A stretch of DNA of 64,000 nucleotides, from NCBI RefSeq assembly GCF_022581195.2, contig NC_061480.1, positions 2,604,001-2,668,000 of the forward strand, given 5' to 3'. The stretch is from Helicoverpa zea. Lineage: Eukaryota; Arthropoda; Insecta; Lepidoptera; Noctuidae. Positions 50,401 through 57,698 of this stretch are shown here, piece after piece. Both the position numbers and the translations under genes were made by a program. Below the pieces are notes generated by a model that was given only the letters and a program-made list of their open reading frames with translations, did not search any database and had not been told where the DNA came from. The first letter of the stretch is position 1. Each line of letters opens with the position of its first letter.

Positions 50401-51279
50401 TGTTCGCGCCGCAATACGACTTCGCGCCGCCTGACCACGTCACGTTGTTCATTACTAATTTGTAAGTGTTTCTATATTATTATACCTACATCATCATCAT
50501 CATCAAAGTCGTTCCCCCCTAGATTGGGGATCGTGACCATCATTGGTCTCTGTCAGCAATGAGGTTGGGCTGGGATAATTTAGTCCAGGTGCTCCTATCA
50601 GCAGCAGTGTGATACCTACACTAATATAATAAAGAGGAGGCATTTTTTCTTTCTTTGTATCCAAAACTACGAATGTAAGTTGAGAAATTCTTTCACTGTG
50701 GAGAAACTACACTTTCTCGGGGAAGAAGTTTCTCGGAGAGACGGGTAATACCGTCAGTCTACTCTACTGTACGAAGAGCTCGTAAGTAACAGACGCACAA
50801 ATCGATCGATCATAAGGTGACCATCTTACCATGACGAGTTCTCCCGGTCCCGGGTCCCGGCTGTCATTTGAACATCTTTGGCAGTTGTTACCGATAGTGA
50901 GAAGTCAGAAAATCAGACAAGCAGTCTGAGTAACTGGCATGGGGTTGCTAGTAACTCGATCATCTCCCGAGTCTTTTCCCAACTACCGAAATAGTATCTG
51001 ACCTCCTCGACACAGTTACCCGGCAACCCAACGCCCAATACCCCTTTGGTTAGACTGGTGTCAGACTTACTGGCTTCTAACCACCCGTAACGACTGCCAA
51101 AGATGCTCAAATGACAGCCGGGACTTACAGTTTATAGAGCCTTTCGAAATAATGTTTGCCATTTTATTACATAGCCATTATTAATATATTCTTATTTTCT
51201 TTTCAGAGGCGGCAGCTCACCATCGTACATGTATCGGATGGTTTCCGAACTCTATGATCCGAACGACAACTGTTTGTAA
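29352..51279 (+). CDS. eIF2B2: Translation initiation factor eIF2B subunit beta
   Basis: Ten exons join in phase: 29352-29437, 30289-30375, 31009-31141, 31954-32073, 32720-32896, 39461-39556, 48896-48994, 49512-49612, 50369-50461 and 51207-51279. They give 354 residues, close to the usual length of about 350. eIF2B is the cytosolic GDP/GTP exchange factor that recharges eIF2; beta belongs to the regulatory alpha/beta/delta group with a helical N-terminus and a Rossmann-like C-terminal domain. Recognisable pieces are ELILTCGGSVVAERFL, AIYAVMSRVNKVII, APLYKLYP and the family-typical end GGSSPSYMYRMVSELYDP. The start is the first in-frame Met, giving MTPSKCPVKELDEKYV. Oddities: exon 8 has a second copy (49639-49739), and a Tc1-type element abuts exon 7. 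Identity is sure; whether this allele splices normally is not. Confidence 0.93.
29438..31008. other. eIF2B beta introns 1 and 2 (around exon 2)
   Basis: 29770-29925 is Helitron-like. 30405-30760 has SINE-A end fragments in both orientations. The rest is AT-rich, with no other coding signal apart from exon 2. Confidence 0.5.
30289..30375 (+). CDS. eIF2B2: eIF2B beta exon 2
   Basis: 87 nt, phase 2 to 2. Acceptor AATTTTCAG, donor CATT|GTAAGT. Encodes GTNNIALAMVTLLETIITD. Confidence 0.9.
31009..31141 (+). CDS. eIF2B2: eIF2B beta exon 3
   Basis: 133 nt, phase 2 to 0. Acceptor GTCCATTCCAG, donor CAG|GTGGGG. Encodes VGRHVSSALPHELVAANVAR and a helical RRVLRAIRDENR. Confidence 0.92.
31150..31860 (+). 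repeat. 23-bp minisatellite in eIF2B beta intron 3
   Basis: Units of TATGTACACTC + TATGTACTCCCC (23 bp) recur. The 3' half (about 31680-31815) is nearly perfect, and the 5' half has higher-order variants containing TATTTCCTTATGTAC. Stop-free frames across it are a product of the repeat, not genes. Confidence 0.92.
31954..32073 (+). CDS. eIF2B2: eIF2B beta exon 4
   Basis: 120 nt, phase 0 to 0. Acceptor AACATTACAG, donor GAG|GTAAGG. Contains SRRATLGAAQHDLREPLRD. Confidence 0.9.
32074..32719. other. eIF2B beta intron 4
   Basis: AT-rich, with a Helitron-like relic around 32510-32690. The open frame continuing from exon 4 is intronic. Confidence 0.5.
32720..32896 (+). CDS. eIF2B2: eIF2B beta exon 5
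   Basis: 177 nt, phase 0 to 0. Acceptor CCATCACAG, donor CAG|GTAGAC. Starts the Rossmann-like domain with LILTCGGSVVAERFLRAAA. Confidence 0.93.
32906..33835 (+). repeat. Degenerate tandem repeat (TCTGGCTAGCCGTTTTA type)
   Basis: A motif of about 20 bp, consensus near TTACAATCTGCCTAGCCGT, recurs more than 15 times. It sits inside longer diverged units that also share CAGTCACG-like pieces. An R140 copy (33000-33145) interrupts it. More units appear at 39395-39440 just before exon 6. Confidence 0.75.
33836..34735. other. eIF2B beta intron 5, mixed repeats
   Basis: 34056-34265 is a reversed LINE 3' tail ((CAT)n, then GCCTATCGCAGTCCACTGC). The rest is AT-rich and unrecognised. Confidence 0.45.
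34745..35690. mobile_element. Old hAT-like non-autonomous element
   Basis: Starts CAGTGGCGGCATAGC, like the hAT-type end at 57699. The interior repeats GCGCGAGCGTAGCGAGCGC four times (near 34985, 35085, 35175 and 35417), the inverse of the array in the 57.7-kb element. The right end is uncertain. Confidence 0.5.
35690..35890. promoter_or_regulatory. CpG-rich island with ATF/CREB and CCAAT motifs
   Basis: GC- and CpG-rich against an AT-rich background. It contains TGACGTCA (about 35709), CCAATCA (about 35786) and several CGCG runs. It could be an internal promoter in intron 5 or part of the preceding repeat. The short open frame across it has no resemblance. Confidence 0.3.
35891..37080. other. 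eIF2B beta intron 5, central part
   Basis: A SINE-A end fragment lies at about 36770-36865. An octamer-like ATGCAAAT is near 36098. No gene recognised. Confidence 0.4.
37090..37095 (-). terminator. Poly(A) signal of the nested antisense locus
   Basis: AATAAA on the minus strand, 48-53 bp after the stop of the nested locus. Confidence 0.5.
37143..37890 (-). pseudogene. Nested zinc-binding-module locus, disrupted
   Basis: Three exon-like parts on the minus strand: about 37742-37889 (ATG, donor TTG|GTAAGT), about 37440-37658 (acceptor TTTTTTCCAG, donor TCAC|GTAAGT) and 37143-37327 (acceptor TTATTAG, stop before 37143). Module B shows Cys-x2-Cys in CYACGLSTASRRTHRV and a second pair in RVCVPCW. 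Module A shows DDILCVKCFVLL. The family looks like small Cys-pair (C4) zinc-binding domains found in lepidopteran predicted proteins; I cannot name it. Breaks: an in-frame TAA in the first part, no open frame across the first junction, and a frameshift between the two Cys pairs of module B. Splice sites and a poly(A) signal survive, so it may still be transcribed. Confidence 0.5.
37891..39394. other. eIF2B beta intron 5, distal part
   Basis: 37900-38160 is the 5' flank of the nested antisense locus. Beyond it the sequence is AT-rich with a C-rich run near 39290-39330. No gene recognised. Confidence 0.4.
39461..39556 (+). CDS. eIF2B2: eIF2B beta exon 6
   Basis: 96 nt, phase 0 to 0. Acceptor GTATATTACAG, donor AAG|GTTAGT. 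Encodes SHAMANRLSAAGVPVTVIGS and AIYAVMSRVNK. Confidence 0.93.
39557..40280. other. eIF2B beta intron 6, first part
   Basis: 39590-39770 and 39810-40060 contain Helitron-like fragments (CCGGGATAAAATATAGCC, TTACTCGGGAAGAGTGTAG). 40140-40270 is locally GC-richer without a recognised feature. Confidence 0.45.
40480..41060 (-). other. Possible nested antisense spliced transcript
   Basis: The minus strand shows exon-like pieces with good sites: a donor ATACTA|GTGAGT at about 40860, an internal 62-bp piece from CTTGCAG to AATATG|GTAAGT (about 40591-40652) and an acceptor TTGTTGCAG at about 40515. Joined, the last two can encode only 39 residues. It may be non-coding or spurious. Confidence 0.25.
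41385..41724 (+). repeat. Left LTR of the BEL/Pao element
   Basis: 340 bp, TG...CA ends, about 99% identical to the right LTR, so insertion is recent. Confidence 0.93.
41730..41746 (+). promoter_or_regulatory. Primer binding site (tRNA-Tyr type)
   Basis: TGGTCCTTCGAGCCGGA begins 5 bp after the LTR and is complementary to the CCA-bearing 3' end of eukaryotic tRNA-Tyr over 17 bases. The tRNA match is from memory. Confidence 0.7.
41764..42975 (+). pseudogene. BEL/Pao gag-protease, shortened
   Basis: An open frame of 403 codons. The N-terminus is gag-like (an in-frame Met at 41797 gives MVNTRSAARREQEAEK, then a coiled-coil-like Ala/Lys/Glu stretch and the PKFDSDPLVWLQFKQAYE motif). It then jumps to a CCHC-like remnant (CGQPHHRLLHY) and an aspartic protease-like part with LLDDG near residues 306-309. 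The capsid middle is missing. The frame ends at 42975 in a region where the pol frame has already begun, indicating a frameshift near 42920. The product cannot be a complete polyprotein. Confidence 0.8.
42912..45215 (+). pseudogene. BEL/Pao pol remainder: RNase H and integrase
   Basis: An open frame of 767 codons. It starts with the post-protease segment (PDLLIGQDNYHLLF) and passes directly to an RNase H-like domain (VFCDASVKAFCAVAYW, about residues 160-300), with no reverse transcriptase between. Then come an HHCC integrase finger (HYHQRAFHGHQE, CMLCKIRR) and an integrase core with Asp in THTGVDLFGP, Asp in YSDNGTNLRGA and Glu in WDGAWERLI. A stop codon at 45213-45215 cuts off the integrase C-terminal tail, which continues in frame. 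Confidence 0.85.
45216..45434 (+). pseudogene. Integrase C-terminal tail after a premature stop
   Basis: In the same frame as the pol remainder, with the family-typical LQVGDLVLIVDP and WPRGIIRR motifs, ending at 45434 just before the purine tract. Confidence 0.75.
45452..45790 (+). repeat. Right LTR of the BEL/Pao element
   Basis: 339 bp. It differs from the left LTR at three bases and a 1-bp T-run deletion, and is followed directly by the ATATA duplication. Confidence 0.93.
45796..46099. other. Spacer between the two intron 6 elements
   Basis: About 300 bp of AT-rich intron. Its right end holds TTTCTTACTAAC (46083-46094), a pyrimidine-rich stretch ending in a perfect TACTAAC branch-site match. 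Confidence 0.6.
47274..48428 (+). mobile_element. ORF1-only non-LTR fragment inside the transposase
   Basis: Inserted in opposite orientation with GATA at both junctions (47274-47277, 48425-48428). It has an ORF1-like coding part, no ORF2, and a 3' tail of GATTTGATTTGA after AATAAAGAG. This looks like a half-LINE: ORF1 joined directly to the 3' end. Confidence 0.75.
47278..48280 (+). pseudogene. Non-LTR ORF1-like protein, frameshifted
   Basis: Frame 1 (to about 48010) has a coiled-coil-like LKDIVFLKASLADVQKQL, a Pro/Ala-rich linker and the basic MVQRRKRRQRTNK. After a frameshift the second part reads VYISRLHYTTKAEDIVEYVR through FKAFVVRVP and ends RRFRGQVPQNRTE. This end resembles the C-terminal domain of lepidopteran non-LTR ORF1 proteins, from memory. 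The N-terminus is truncated. Confidence 0.6.
48896..48994 (+). CDS. eIF2B2: eIF2B beta exon 7
   Basis: 99 nt, phase 0 to 0, so skipping it would keep the frame but delete 33 residues of the core domain (VIISVKAALSGGAVFVAPG and following). Only 15 bp separate its first base from the end of the Tc1-type element. Confidence 0.92.
48995..49511. other. eIF2B beta intron 7
   Basis: AT-rich, with no repeat or gene recognised. Confidence 0.45.
49512..49612 (+). CDS. eIF2B2: eIF2B beta exon 8 (copy 8a)
   Basis: 101 nt, phase 0 to 2. Acceptor CAACATTCCAG, donor TATGA|GTAAGT. Encodes VLALAPLYKLYPGHGNYAT through AAPHTAISY. The Ala-Pro pair fits the family, and both splice sites are better than those of 8b. 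Confidence 0.9.
49639..49739 (+). CDS. eIF2B2: eIF2B beta exon 8 duplicate (copy 8b)
   Basis: Second copy of exon 8, also 101 nt, with acceptor ATAATATTACAG and a weaker donor TATGA|GTACTT. It is identical to 8a over its last 82 bases (83 bp with the first donor base) but differs at 7 of the first 19, giving one amino-acid change (Ala to Asp in the ALAP segment). The 26-bp gap is too short for an intron, and using both would shift the frame, so 8b could only replace 8a. It may be an alternative exon, a dead copy or an assembly artefact. Confidence 0.6.
49740..50368. other. eIF2B beta intron 8 with Helitron-like sequence and a tandem duplication
   Basis: 49855-50000 and 50125-50290 are Helitron-like. 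50003-50060 and 50061-50118 are a perfect 58-bp tandem duplication. Confidence 0.6.
50369..50461 (+). CDS. eIF2B2: eIF2B beta exon 9
   Basis: 93 nt, phase 2 to 2. Acceptor TTTATTTCACAG, donor AATTT|GTAAGT. Encodes VHVFAPQYDFAPPDHVTLFI. Confidence 0.92.
50462..51206. other. eIF2B beta intron 9
   Basis: 50620-50770 is Helitron-like. 50810-51145 has SINE-A parts in both orientations (an inverted pair). No coding signal. Confidence 0.5.
51207..51279 (+). CDS. eIF2B2: eIF2B beta exon 10 (stop codon)
   Basis: 73 nt, enters in phase 2 after TTTTCTTTTCAG and ends at TAA. Encodes the signature C-terminus GGSSPSYMYRMVSELYDPND. Confidence 0.93.
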
Positions 51280-51331
51280 ATATATTTTAAAAAATCTTTC
51301 TACTAGGGATGTCTGCTTTAACTCTACAGAA

Positions 51332-51337
51332 AATAAA
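51332..51337 (+). terminator. Candidate poly(A) signal of eIF2B beta
   Basis: AATAAA 53 bp after the stop codon. It lies at the start of a repeat (CTGCCAAGTGCAAG...), so a later signal is also possible. Confidence 0.4.
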
Positions 51338-51969
51338 ATAAAAAACCTGCCAAGTGCAAGACGGACTCGCCCATGAAGGGTTTTGTACTATTAATATCTA
51401 TAAAAAATATTGTGTCCTGTATTTTTTTTATTTTACCACAGTAAATACATGAAAAAATGTATATAATTGATCAGAACAAAACCTATTTCTAACGAAATCT
51501 CTTTTCAGAAGACCCATATTACACATTATGTAAATTTTTTGTTCAGTATTACGTAAGTACGGAACCCATTGTGCGTCTAATTCGCAATTGGCCAGTTTTT
51601 TCGCTTTCTCAGCTATTTTTTCCGTTAGGTCAAAGCAGACTCCCACTTCGTATAAGTTAGGTCATCTTCGGGAAAGATCGTCAAACTTCGGATGATTTCG
51701 GGAACTGTGAAATAGGTGTTCCGAAATATAACTCCTTATGAGCATGACCAGTAATATTTGACTGCTGCGTCTCAATTAATTAATTAATATAATCTAAGAG
51801 ATTATTTTCGGAAAACACTGTAAATTGCTCTTCGGTGTATTTTTTTTCTAATTCTATTGACGTATTGATATTGTGTAGTGGAGAGATCACGGACTGTCAA
51901 ACGCAGTTTATAGGCTGTTCCCAATTTTCGATCTATCTTTTTTATGTGGCTAATGTCAAAATTCTATAG

Positions 51970-52183
51970 TAATCGGCACGAATCTTGAGCTCTGACCTAC
52001 ATCTGCGCAGAAGTGATTTATTAGCAAAGAACCAATCCCGATTGACGGCTATGACGCGATGCACTGCAGGCCAATCACCGCTTTAGCCCGCCCGCGCCTC
52101 ACGCAATACCACCAAAGGGACACAATAAATTCCTTCTGCGCAGGTGAAGGTCAGCGCTCAAGATTCGTGCCGATGACTATATC
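51970..52183. mobile_element. MITE (CGGCACGAATCTTGAGC family), copy 2
   Basis: Same ends and core as the copy at 27366-27580, with scattered differences and a few small indels. Confidence 0.8.
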
Positions 52184-52477
52184 TCTAGTAAGCAAAGAAA
52201 TAGTTGATAGGATTATTGGGAGCGGCTGTAGGTCGGTTTCCAATGAGATGGTAGGACGATCAGAGTTCAGCATTCGTTCTATGGTGATGACCATTGATAT
52301 TGCGTTTACAACGCTGGGTAGTAGATAATTTTACTGACAATCTATTTTAAAATTCAAACTTTTATAAGTACCTCTATGTGTTTCTAATAAAAAAAATGAA
52401 ATAGTCAAATAGTTTAGTTCTCGCCAAACATTTTGTCGTCCTGTTTTTGACATCGTTTAGCGAGAACTTATACCGTC

Positions 52478-52612
52478 GTACCACAAAAACGTCTAAACAT
52501 CTGTTGAACACTTGTCTTTAAAAAATGACAGATTATGATGTTGGAATAAGGGCCATTTTGCAGCCACATTTTTTTAGACAAGTGTTCAACAGATGTTTAA
52601 GTTTTTGTAGTA
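52478..52612. mobile_element. Short palindromic MITE, copy 2
   Basis: Arms GTACCACAAAAACGTCTAAA / GTTTTTGTAGTA and AACACTTGTCT / AGACAAGTGTTC are well preserved. Confidence 0.75.
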
Positions 52613-52843
52613 GACCATTGATGTTTAGAAGTTCTATAATATGCTGAATGATAATGCTGGCTCAATGTTTAAATTGTAAGTAGAATTGTCTAAATTATAC
52701 ACTTCCGATGTAAATAAATTGTATAATAAAAGAATTTTATACAAAACTTGTTTCTGTTTTTATTTAAGCTGTCTTTTTTACTAATTTTATTTATTGTCGG
52801 CTAAGCATGTTTTCTTCTTACTCACTCTTCTGTCTGCATAAAT

Positions 52844-53037
52844 CTATACTAATATTATAAAGCTGGAGAGTTTGTTTGTTTGTTTGAACGCGCTAATCTC
52901 AGGAACTACTGGTCCGATTTGAAAATTTCTTTCAGTGTTAGATAGCCCATTTATCGAGGAAGGCTATAGGCTACTTTTTATCCCGGTACGGGAAGTAGTT
53001 CCCACGGGATGCGGGTGAAACCGCTGGCAGAAGCTAG
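52844..53037 (+). mobile_element. Non-autonomous Helitron-like element, near complete
   Basis: 5' TCTATACTAATATTATAAAG, 3' CTGGCAGAAGCTAG followed by T. It is close to the copy at 15172. Confidence 0.72.
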
Positions 53038-53264
53038 TAGGTAATATTCTTTCTAGCCAAGTTTACTTTCACACAATCCATTCATCATGTCACCTTCCAC
53101 TATATATCCGTCCGCGGACAACAGCTAGTAATGAATTCACTTGCTTGCATTGTAACAGTAGACTTAGAACTAAGTACATCAATGTGTACAAAGCTGTGTC
53201 GACGGCGCTCGTTGTTCCACGCGCTCCTCAAAGAGTCACCAAGGCCCAGTGGGGTAGGTAAAGC

Positions 53265-53425
53265 TTGTCGGGGCTGCGGGATTGTTCGCGCGATTTACCG
53301 CGGCGCTGGTACATAAAGGGCTTAAGAAGGAACATGGTGGGTTTTAGTCAGTAAGAGTCTGACACTTCCTCCTCTCTGAACAGTCTGAACCCACAGCGGG
53401 AGAGGTTATTTGATGATTTCTCAAT
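53265..53425 (+). repeat. R140 interspersed repeat, well preserved
   Basis: GGGATTGTTCGCGCGATT to CCCACAGCGGGAGAGG and GATGATTTCTC. Confidence 0.65.
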
Positions 53426-53805
53426 TTAAAAAAAGGTGTAAATAAGTACATTAAATAGAAATGTCGTGACTATTAGATATTAAATACTTTTGTATTTAAT
53501 AATATTTTGTCATTCACGAGGCGGAATAGCCATAAATGCGTTTGTCTACAGAGGTTTCATAAAAAATTGGCGTCAAAGCTGAGAACTACCTATTTATCCT
53601 GATTTTTATTCACATTACATGGTCACCCTTAATGGCGACGTCCTAAGGAAAATGGAAAAGATGATTTTTTATCAGATATTGAATACATACAATTTTCATT
53701 TGTGCATGTATATTTAGTAGAAATGTATACTAAATGTTAGTGTCTTTATTTTTTTAATTCCATTCCAATTTCAGGTAACCCAAGCATTTTCTCATTTCAG
53801 AAACG

Positions 53806-54281
53806 TCAGGATTGAGGAGCCACTTAAAATACGTATTTTTACAAAATTCACACAGTTTTACTACTTTGTTTATGTACTACAAATTCAGACACACTTACTA
53901 CTAAATGTTTATGGAGTGTAATTTGAATTTGCCACTTACGATTCATGGGAATTCACACTTTCATTGTATGGGTTAAGGTGCCACATTCAAAGTATTGTAT
54001 CTTCTTAAATATTAAAGGTACTGGAATTAAATTTTTAGTACGCATTGCGCTCAATTACTACTAAATCATACAAAATTTTCAAGAATTTACATCGTATACT
54101 TTCTGTGTTCCAACGTGGCTCCTCAGTCCAAATATTTAGATTGAGGAGCCACCTTTGTGTTCATATAACTTTTGAACTATTATACTACAAATTCCAAGAT
54201 TGAGCCTACAATACTTTTTAACTTACTACTAAATAAGTACAAAATTTCATTAAGATACAAAAAGTGGCTCCTCAATCCTGA
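53806..54281. mobile_element. Paired TIR element (GATTGAGGAGCCAC ends)
   Basis: The outer ends TCAGGATTGAGGAGCCAC / GTGGCTCCTCAATCCTGA are perfect inverses. A central palindrome (GTGGCTCCTC...GAGGAGCCAC, 54115-54153) repeats the same ends, so this looks like two elements sharing a junction. The interior repeats TACTACTAAA. Confidence 0.65.
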
Positions 54282-54879
54282 TGGACATTCTCTCCCGGGT
54301 CTAAGCTACCTTCCCTCTAATTTTCACCTTTATCGGTCCAACCGTTTACGCGTGACCAAGGGATATAGAGGTTCATTTCTATGTATATAGTGTATTATAT
54401 AGCTTGACTACCTACCGGTTTAAACTATGGGCCCTATTCTCCTAAGTTAATAATGTCAAAATTGAATAGAAATCGAATCGCAATATGATCGCAATAGCAG
54501 TTTTAACCATCGGGCTTATTGCATTTTCATTGATTTTTAGCCCCATTTTATTTTCAAACGGAGTTTTTAAATAAAAGTTGTAACAAATTGTTTATCTTTA
54601 GTTACTACCCAAATGGTGAATATACCCCCCAGAAATATGGATATGCTTCGTAACCAAGCTTAAATGACCAAATAATTGCATTATTTATCACCCATATGGC
54701 AGAGAGCAAATGCGGTCAAGCGTAAATATAGGAGTTATGATACTCCAGGGAAATCTATAGTCCGCCTTTTAGCCGAACTCAACCACAGTTGGTGACAAAA
54801 CGTATTAAAAATACCGTAAGTTCAGCGGTGCCCGTTATACCAGATTTAACCCGCAACGACTCCGCTTCTGTTGCAAAAT

Positions 54880-55720
54880 AAAACGAAATTAAGTGAAAGT
54901 CGGTCTCGACGTTGTGTCATCGAAAATAGCATCGCACTGCATGGGATGTAGGCGCCATCGAGACACGCACCGCGCCCAACCATACGCCCGACGACTGGCT
55001 CGCTCGCTCCCATTGGTTCGAGAGAGACGCCAACACGTGCTCCACTCGCGAACAACTTCACACTGCACTATGTGCGTCATGTTGGCTGCATTATAATAAC
55101 AATGGGCGGGGTCTTTTGTATTTACAGCGCTTTACCGCTTTAGCAATACGCTCGTCTTATTAGTAAGAGAGTGGGTTCGCTGAAAACAGCGCTACAAATG
55201 TAAAGACACGAGTTGTGTAAACTTTTTTTAATGAGGCTTACGTATCGGTCGTCCGGACTGGGCGCATAGCGTTATATATTATCTCGGATTTTTTCTTGAA
55301 ACTGTCGGGTTTTTGCCGTTCCTGAGTTCTATTTCTTTCGAGGAAAACTGTTTTGTGTTAATAGTGTACGTTTTGCGAGATTATGGTATGCGCCAGTGCG
55401 TGACGACCGAGGCGAGATCACCCAGCCTGATTCACATTAATTATGTGAACGGTGACGAACCATTTTAAGTGCGCGATAACACGCCCGTTGTTCTCGGACA
55501 TCCAGGACATTTTATTATTAGCCTGCAAAGAACTCAAGTGCGATGCATATGTGCCGCTAATATAAAATCAATACTGAGTGAACTGTTAATCCTTAGTGAA
55601 CTTTAAACTGTTTTTATTACCTGCAACATATTGTTTGTCGTTAAATATTAATTGATAACCGTGTCGTTCAGTTTCGTTGGACTTATTAGTAACAAAAAAA
55701 TATTTTTAACAAAATGCTAA
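54880..55720 (+). promoter_or_regulatory. CpG-rich promoter-like region of the right-hand gene
   Basis: 54890-55115 is CpG-rich, with ATTGG (an inverted CCAAT box, near 55012) and GGGCGGGG (near 55104). A TATATATT lies near 55274 and an initiator-like TTCAGTTTC near 55667. This precedes the first coding exon at 56030. The exact start site is not determinable. Confidence 0.4.
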
Positions 55721-56029
55721 ACTTGGCGGTCGTTTTTGAATCTAGTGCATGGTGCGTCCACTAGGCGGCGCTGCTCACATAAAGACTTCGTGCGCTTGCG
55801 TGAGCTCAGTCCGCGCGAGCTTCGCGTCGTTGCAGTAGGTTCCAAAACAAGAGCGTAGGGCTCCGTGGGAGTCCCAAAAATAATAAATTAAATAATCCCC
55901 GTGCTTGTAAAAGTGTCGCAGTGCAGTGTGCCAGTGTTGTGTTGTTTGGTGATAGTGACGCGAAGCGGAGCTCGCGGCTCCGCCGTGTCGGCGCGGATCG
56001 ATACGACGAAGTGGTATGGCGCAGAGGAC

Positions 56030-56124
56030 ATGAGCCAAGGAGGCTCAAGGAGGCCCTACTCGCGCGGGGGCCCGCGTTGGCACCCGCGCTACAAGGACTA
56101 CTGGGACTACGAACAAAACTATAG
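56030..56124 (+). CDS. First coding exon of an unidentified gene
   Basis: An ATG in a GC-rich exon, open for 31 codons plus two bases, ending at TATAG|GTACCT. It encodes MSQGGSRRPYSRGGPRWHPR, followed by a Tyr/Trp/Asp-rich YKDYWDYEQNY. The composition (Arg/Gly then aromatic) suggests a disordered, possibly RNA-associated N-terminus, but I do not recognise the protein. The sequence upstream in frame has no ATG. The rest of the gene must lie beyond a first intron of at least 7.9 kb. The start is probable, the donor moderate. Confidence 0.5.
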
Positions 56125-57698
56125 GTACCTAAACTTAGTACACACGTATGCGTGATGAGCATTATTCATTTGTCACGTCGCACGGCGCCTTACGTGCTCG
56201 GCTGGGTTTGGTACGTGACGAATGCATCCTACGATGCGTTGAGCATGTTCTGATCCTACACAGGTCACCCTCGTGGTGTTTAGCGTGCAGCAAACGACCA
56301 AAATGTAGTCCGTTTACGTCATTTCGTTGCAGTTTACGTAACTGTTGGTTAAGAGATCACAGAGGCCTGTTATTTCCATAATAAATGAGTGTTCTCGGGT
56401 AGGAACGTAGTGCTTACAATATTATATTGACAGTCAGTATTTCCTGCTTCGTACTTGAAATTGACGCGATGTGTTCTTGAGAAAATGTGTTGGAAATGTT
56501 TGAGAATCGATACAGATGTTTTAAAGGCATTTAATATTTATGTTTTTCAATAATCTTGGAGACTTGATTGTCATTTTCACCTTCCTGAGTTACTGATAAT
56601 TTTGTTAGTTATTTGATCGTAATTCTTTATTTATTTCACTGGTAAATACTGGCAATAAGTTCCTTATGACCCAAAAATCACAAAAAAAGATATTAAGTCT
56701 CAATTTCCATTATCAGTTTTTTAAGTGAACATTTGATGAAACACTTAAAAATAAACATAGCATTAAAACAAAATTGATGATCACATCGTCTAAACTCTAT
56801 ACAAATCATTATTATTTATAAAAACAAAGAAACTGTATTTTAATTATCTAAACTGGTTTCATCTTTACCTATTCAATGTGGGTACATTGATATCACTTTT
56901 ATCTTAAAACATAAGTATTCAAGAACAATCATCTAAACTATACTAATATAAAACAGGAAATTCTTTCTCTGTTGAAAAGAAAGAAGAAGAAGAAAGAAAA
57001 ACTATTTATTAACACAAGTCATACGTACACATAATAGGAATAAACAATATAAAAGTAAAAAAGGTTGCGCCAAATAGGTCCAGTTCAGCATTATGCCAGA
57101 TGCCTAGTGTCTGACGCTGGTTTTCAACTGGACCTATGAGGACCTATGAGAAAGCTACACTCTTCCTGAGTAACATAGGCTATATTTCATTCAGTTGATC
57201 TCTTTCCGGTCATGTCGGATTGCTGTCCCATCGGGTTATGAGAGTGAAGGAATAGGGAGTGCACCTGTGTCTGCGCAAATGCTTGTGCACTATAATATGT
57301 CCTGCGCATCTGGCTGATCTCCTTAGATGAGAATAGCCGCCGTGGCCGAAATCTGCCGTGGACGCCATTATTTCATTCAGGTACAGGAAGCCAGCTAGTG
57401 GCTAAGTTAAATCCGTGCGGAGTACTAAGTATAAGGTTGAGCCTCACACCAGTCTTACCAAGGTGTATTGGATTGTTCGGATAACTGGGTTGACGAGGTC
57501 AGATAGGCAGTTGCTCCTTGTGGCACTCTGATACTCACCTGCATCCGGTTAGACTGGAAGCCGACCCCAACATAATTGGGAAAATGGAAGGCAAGATTGT
57601 TGACCTTTCATTGAATATTTAACTATTCACATTTTGGCTGTCAACACCAACACAACACATAAACAATAGTATATTTTCACAATATCAGTTGCTATGAG
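56125..57698. other. Presumed intron 1 of the right-hand gene, proximal part
   Basis: 56125-56390 is still fairly GC-rich (possible regulatory or 5' sequence) with no clear exon. 57190-57375 is a SINE-B tail, and 57430-57580 a SINE-A end. Confidence 0.45.

Larger units (their letters stand above)
51340..54880. other. Intergenic repeats between eIF2B beta and the right-hand gene
   Basis: Contains a repeat with GGTTCCGTAC-like ends (51345-51560), a MITE (51970-52183), a palindromic MITE (52478-52612), a Helitron-like element (52844-53037), R140 (53265-53425), a TIR pair (53806-54281) and a MITE fragment (54428-54515). The remainder is AT-rich with no gene. Confidence 0.55.
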
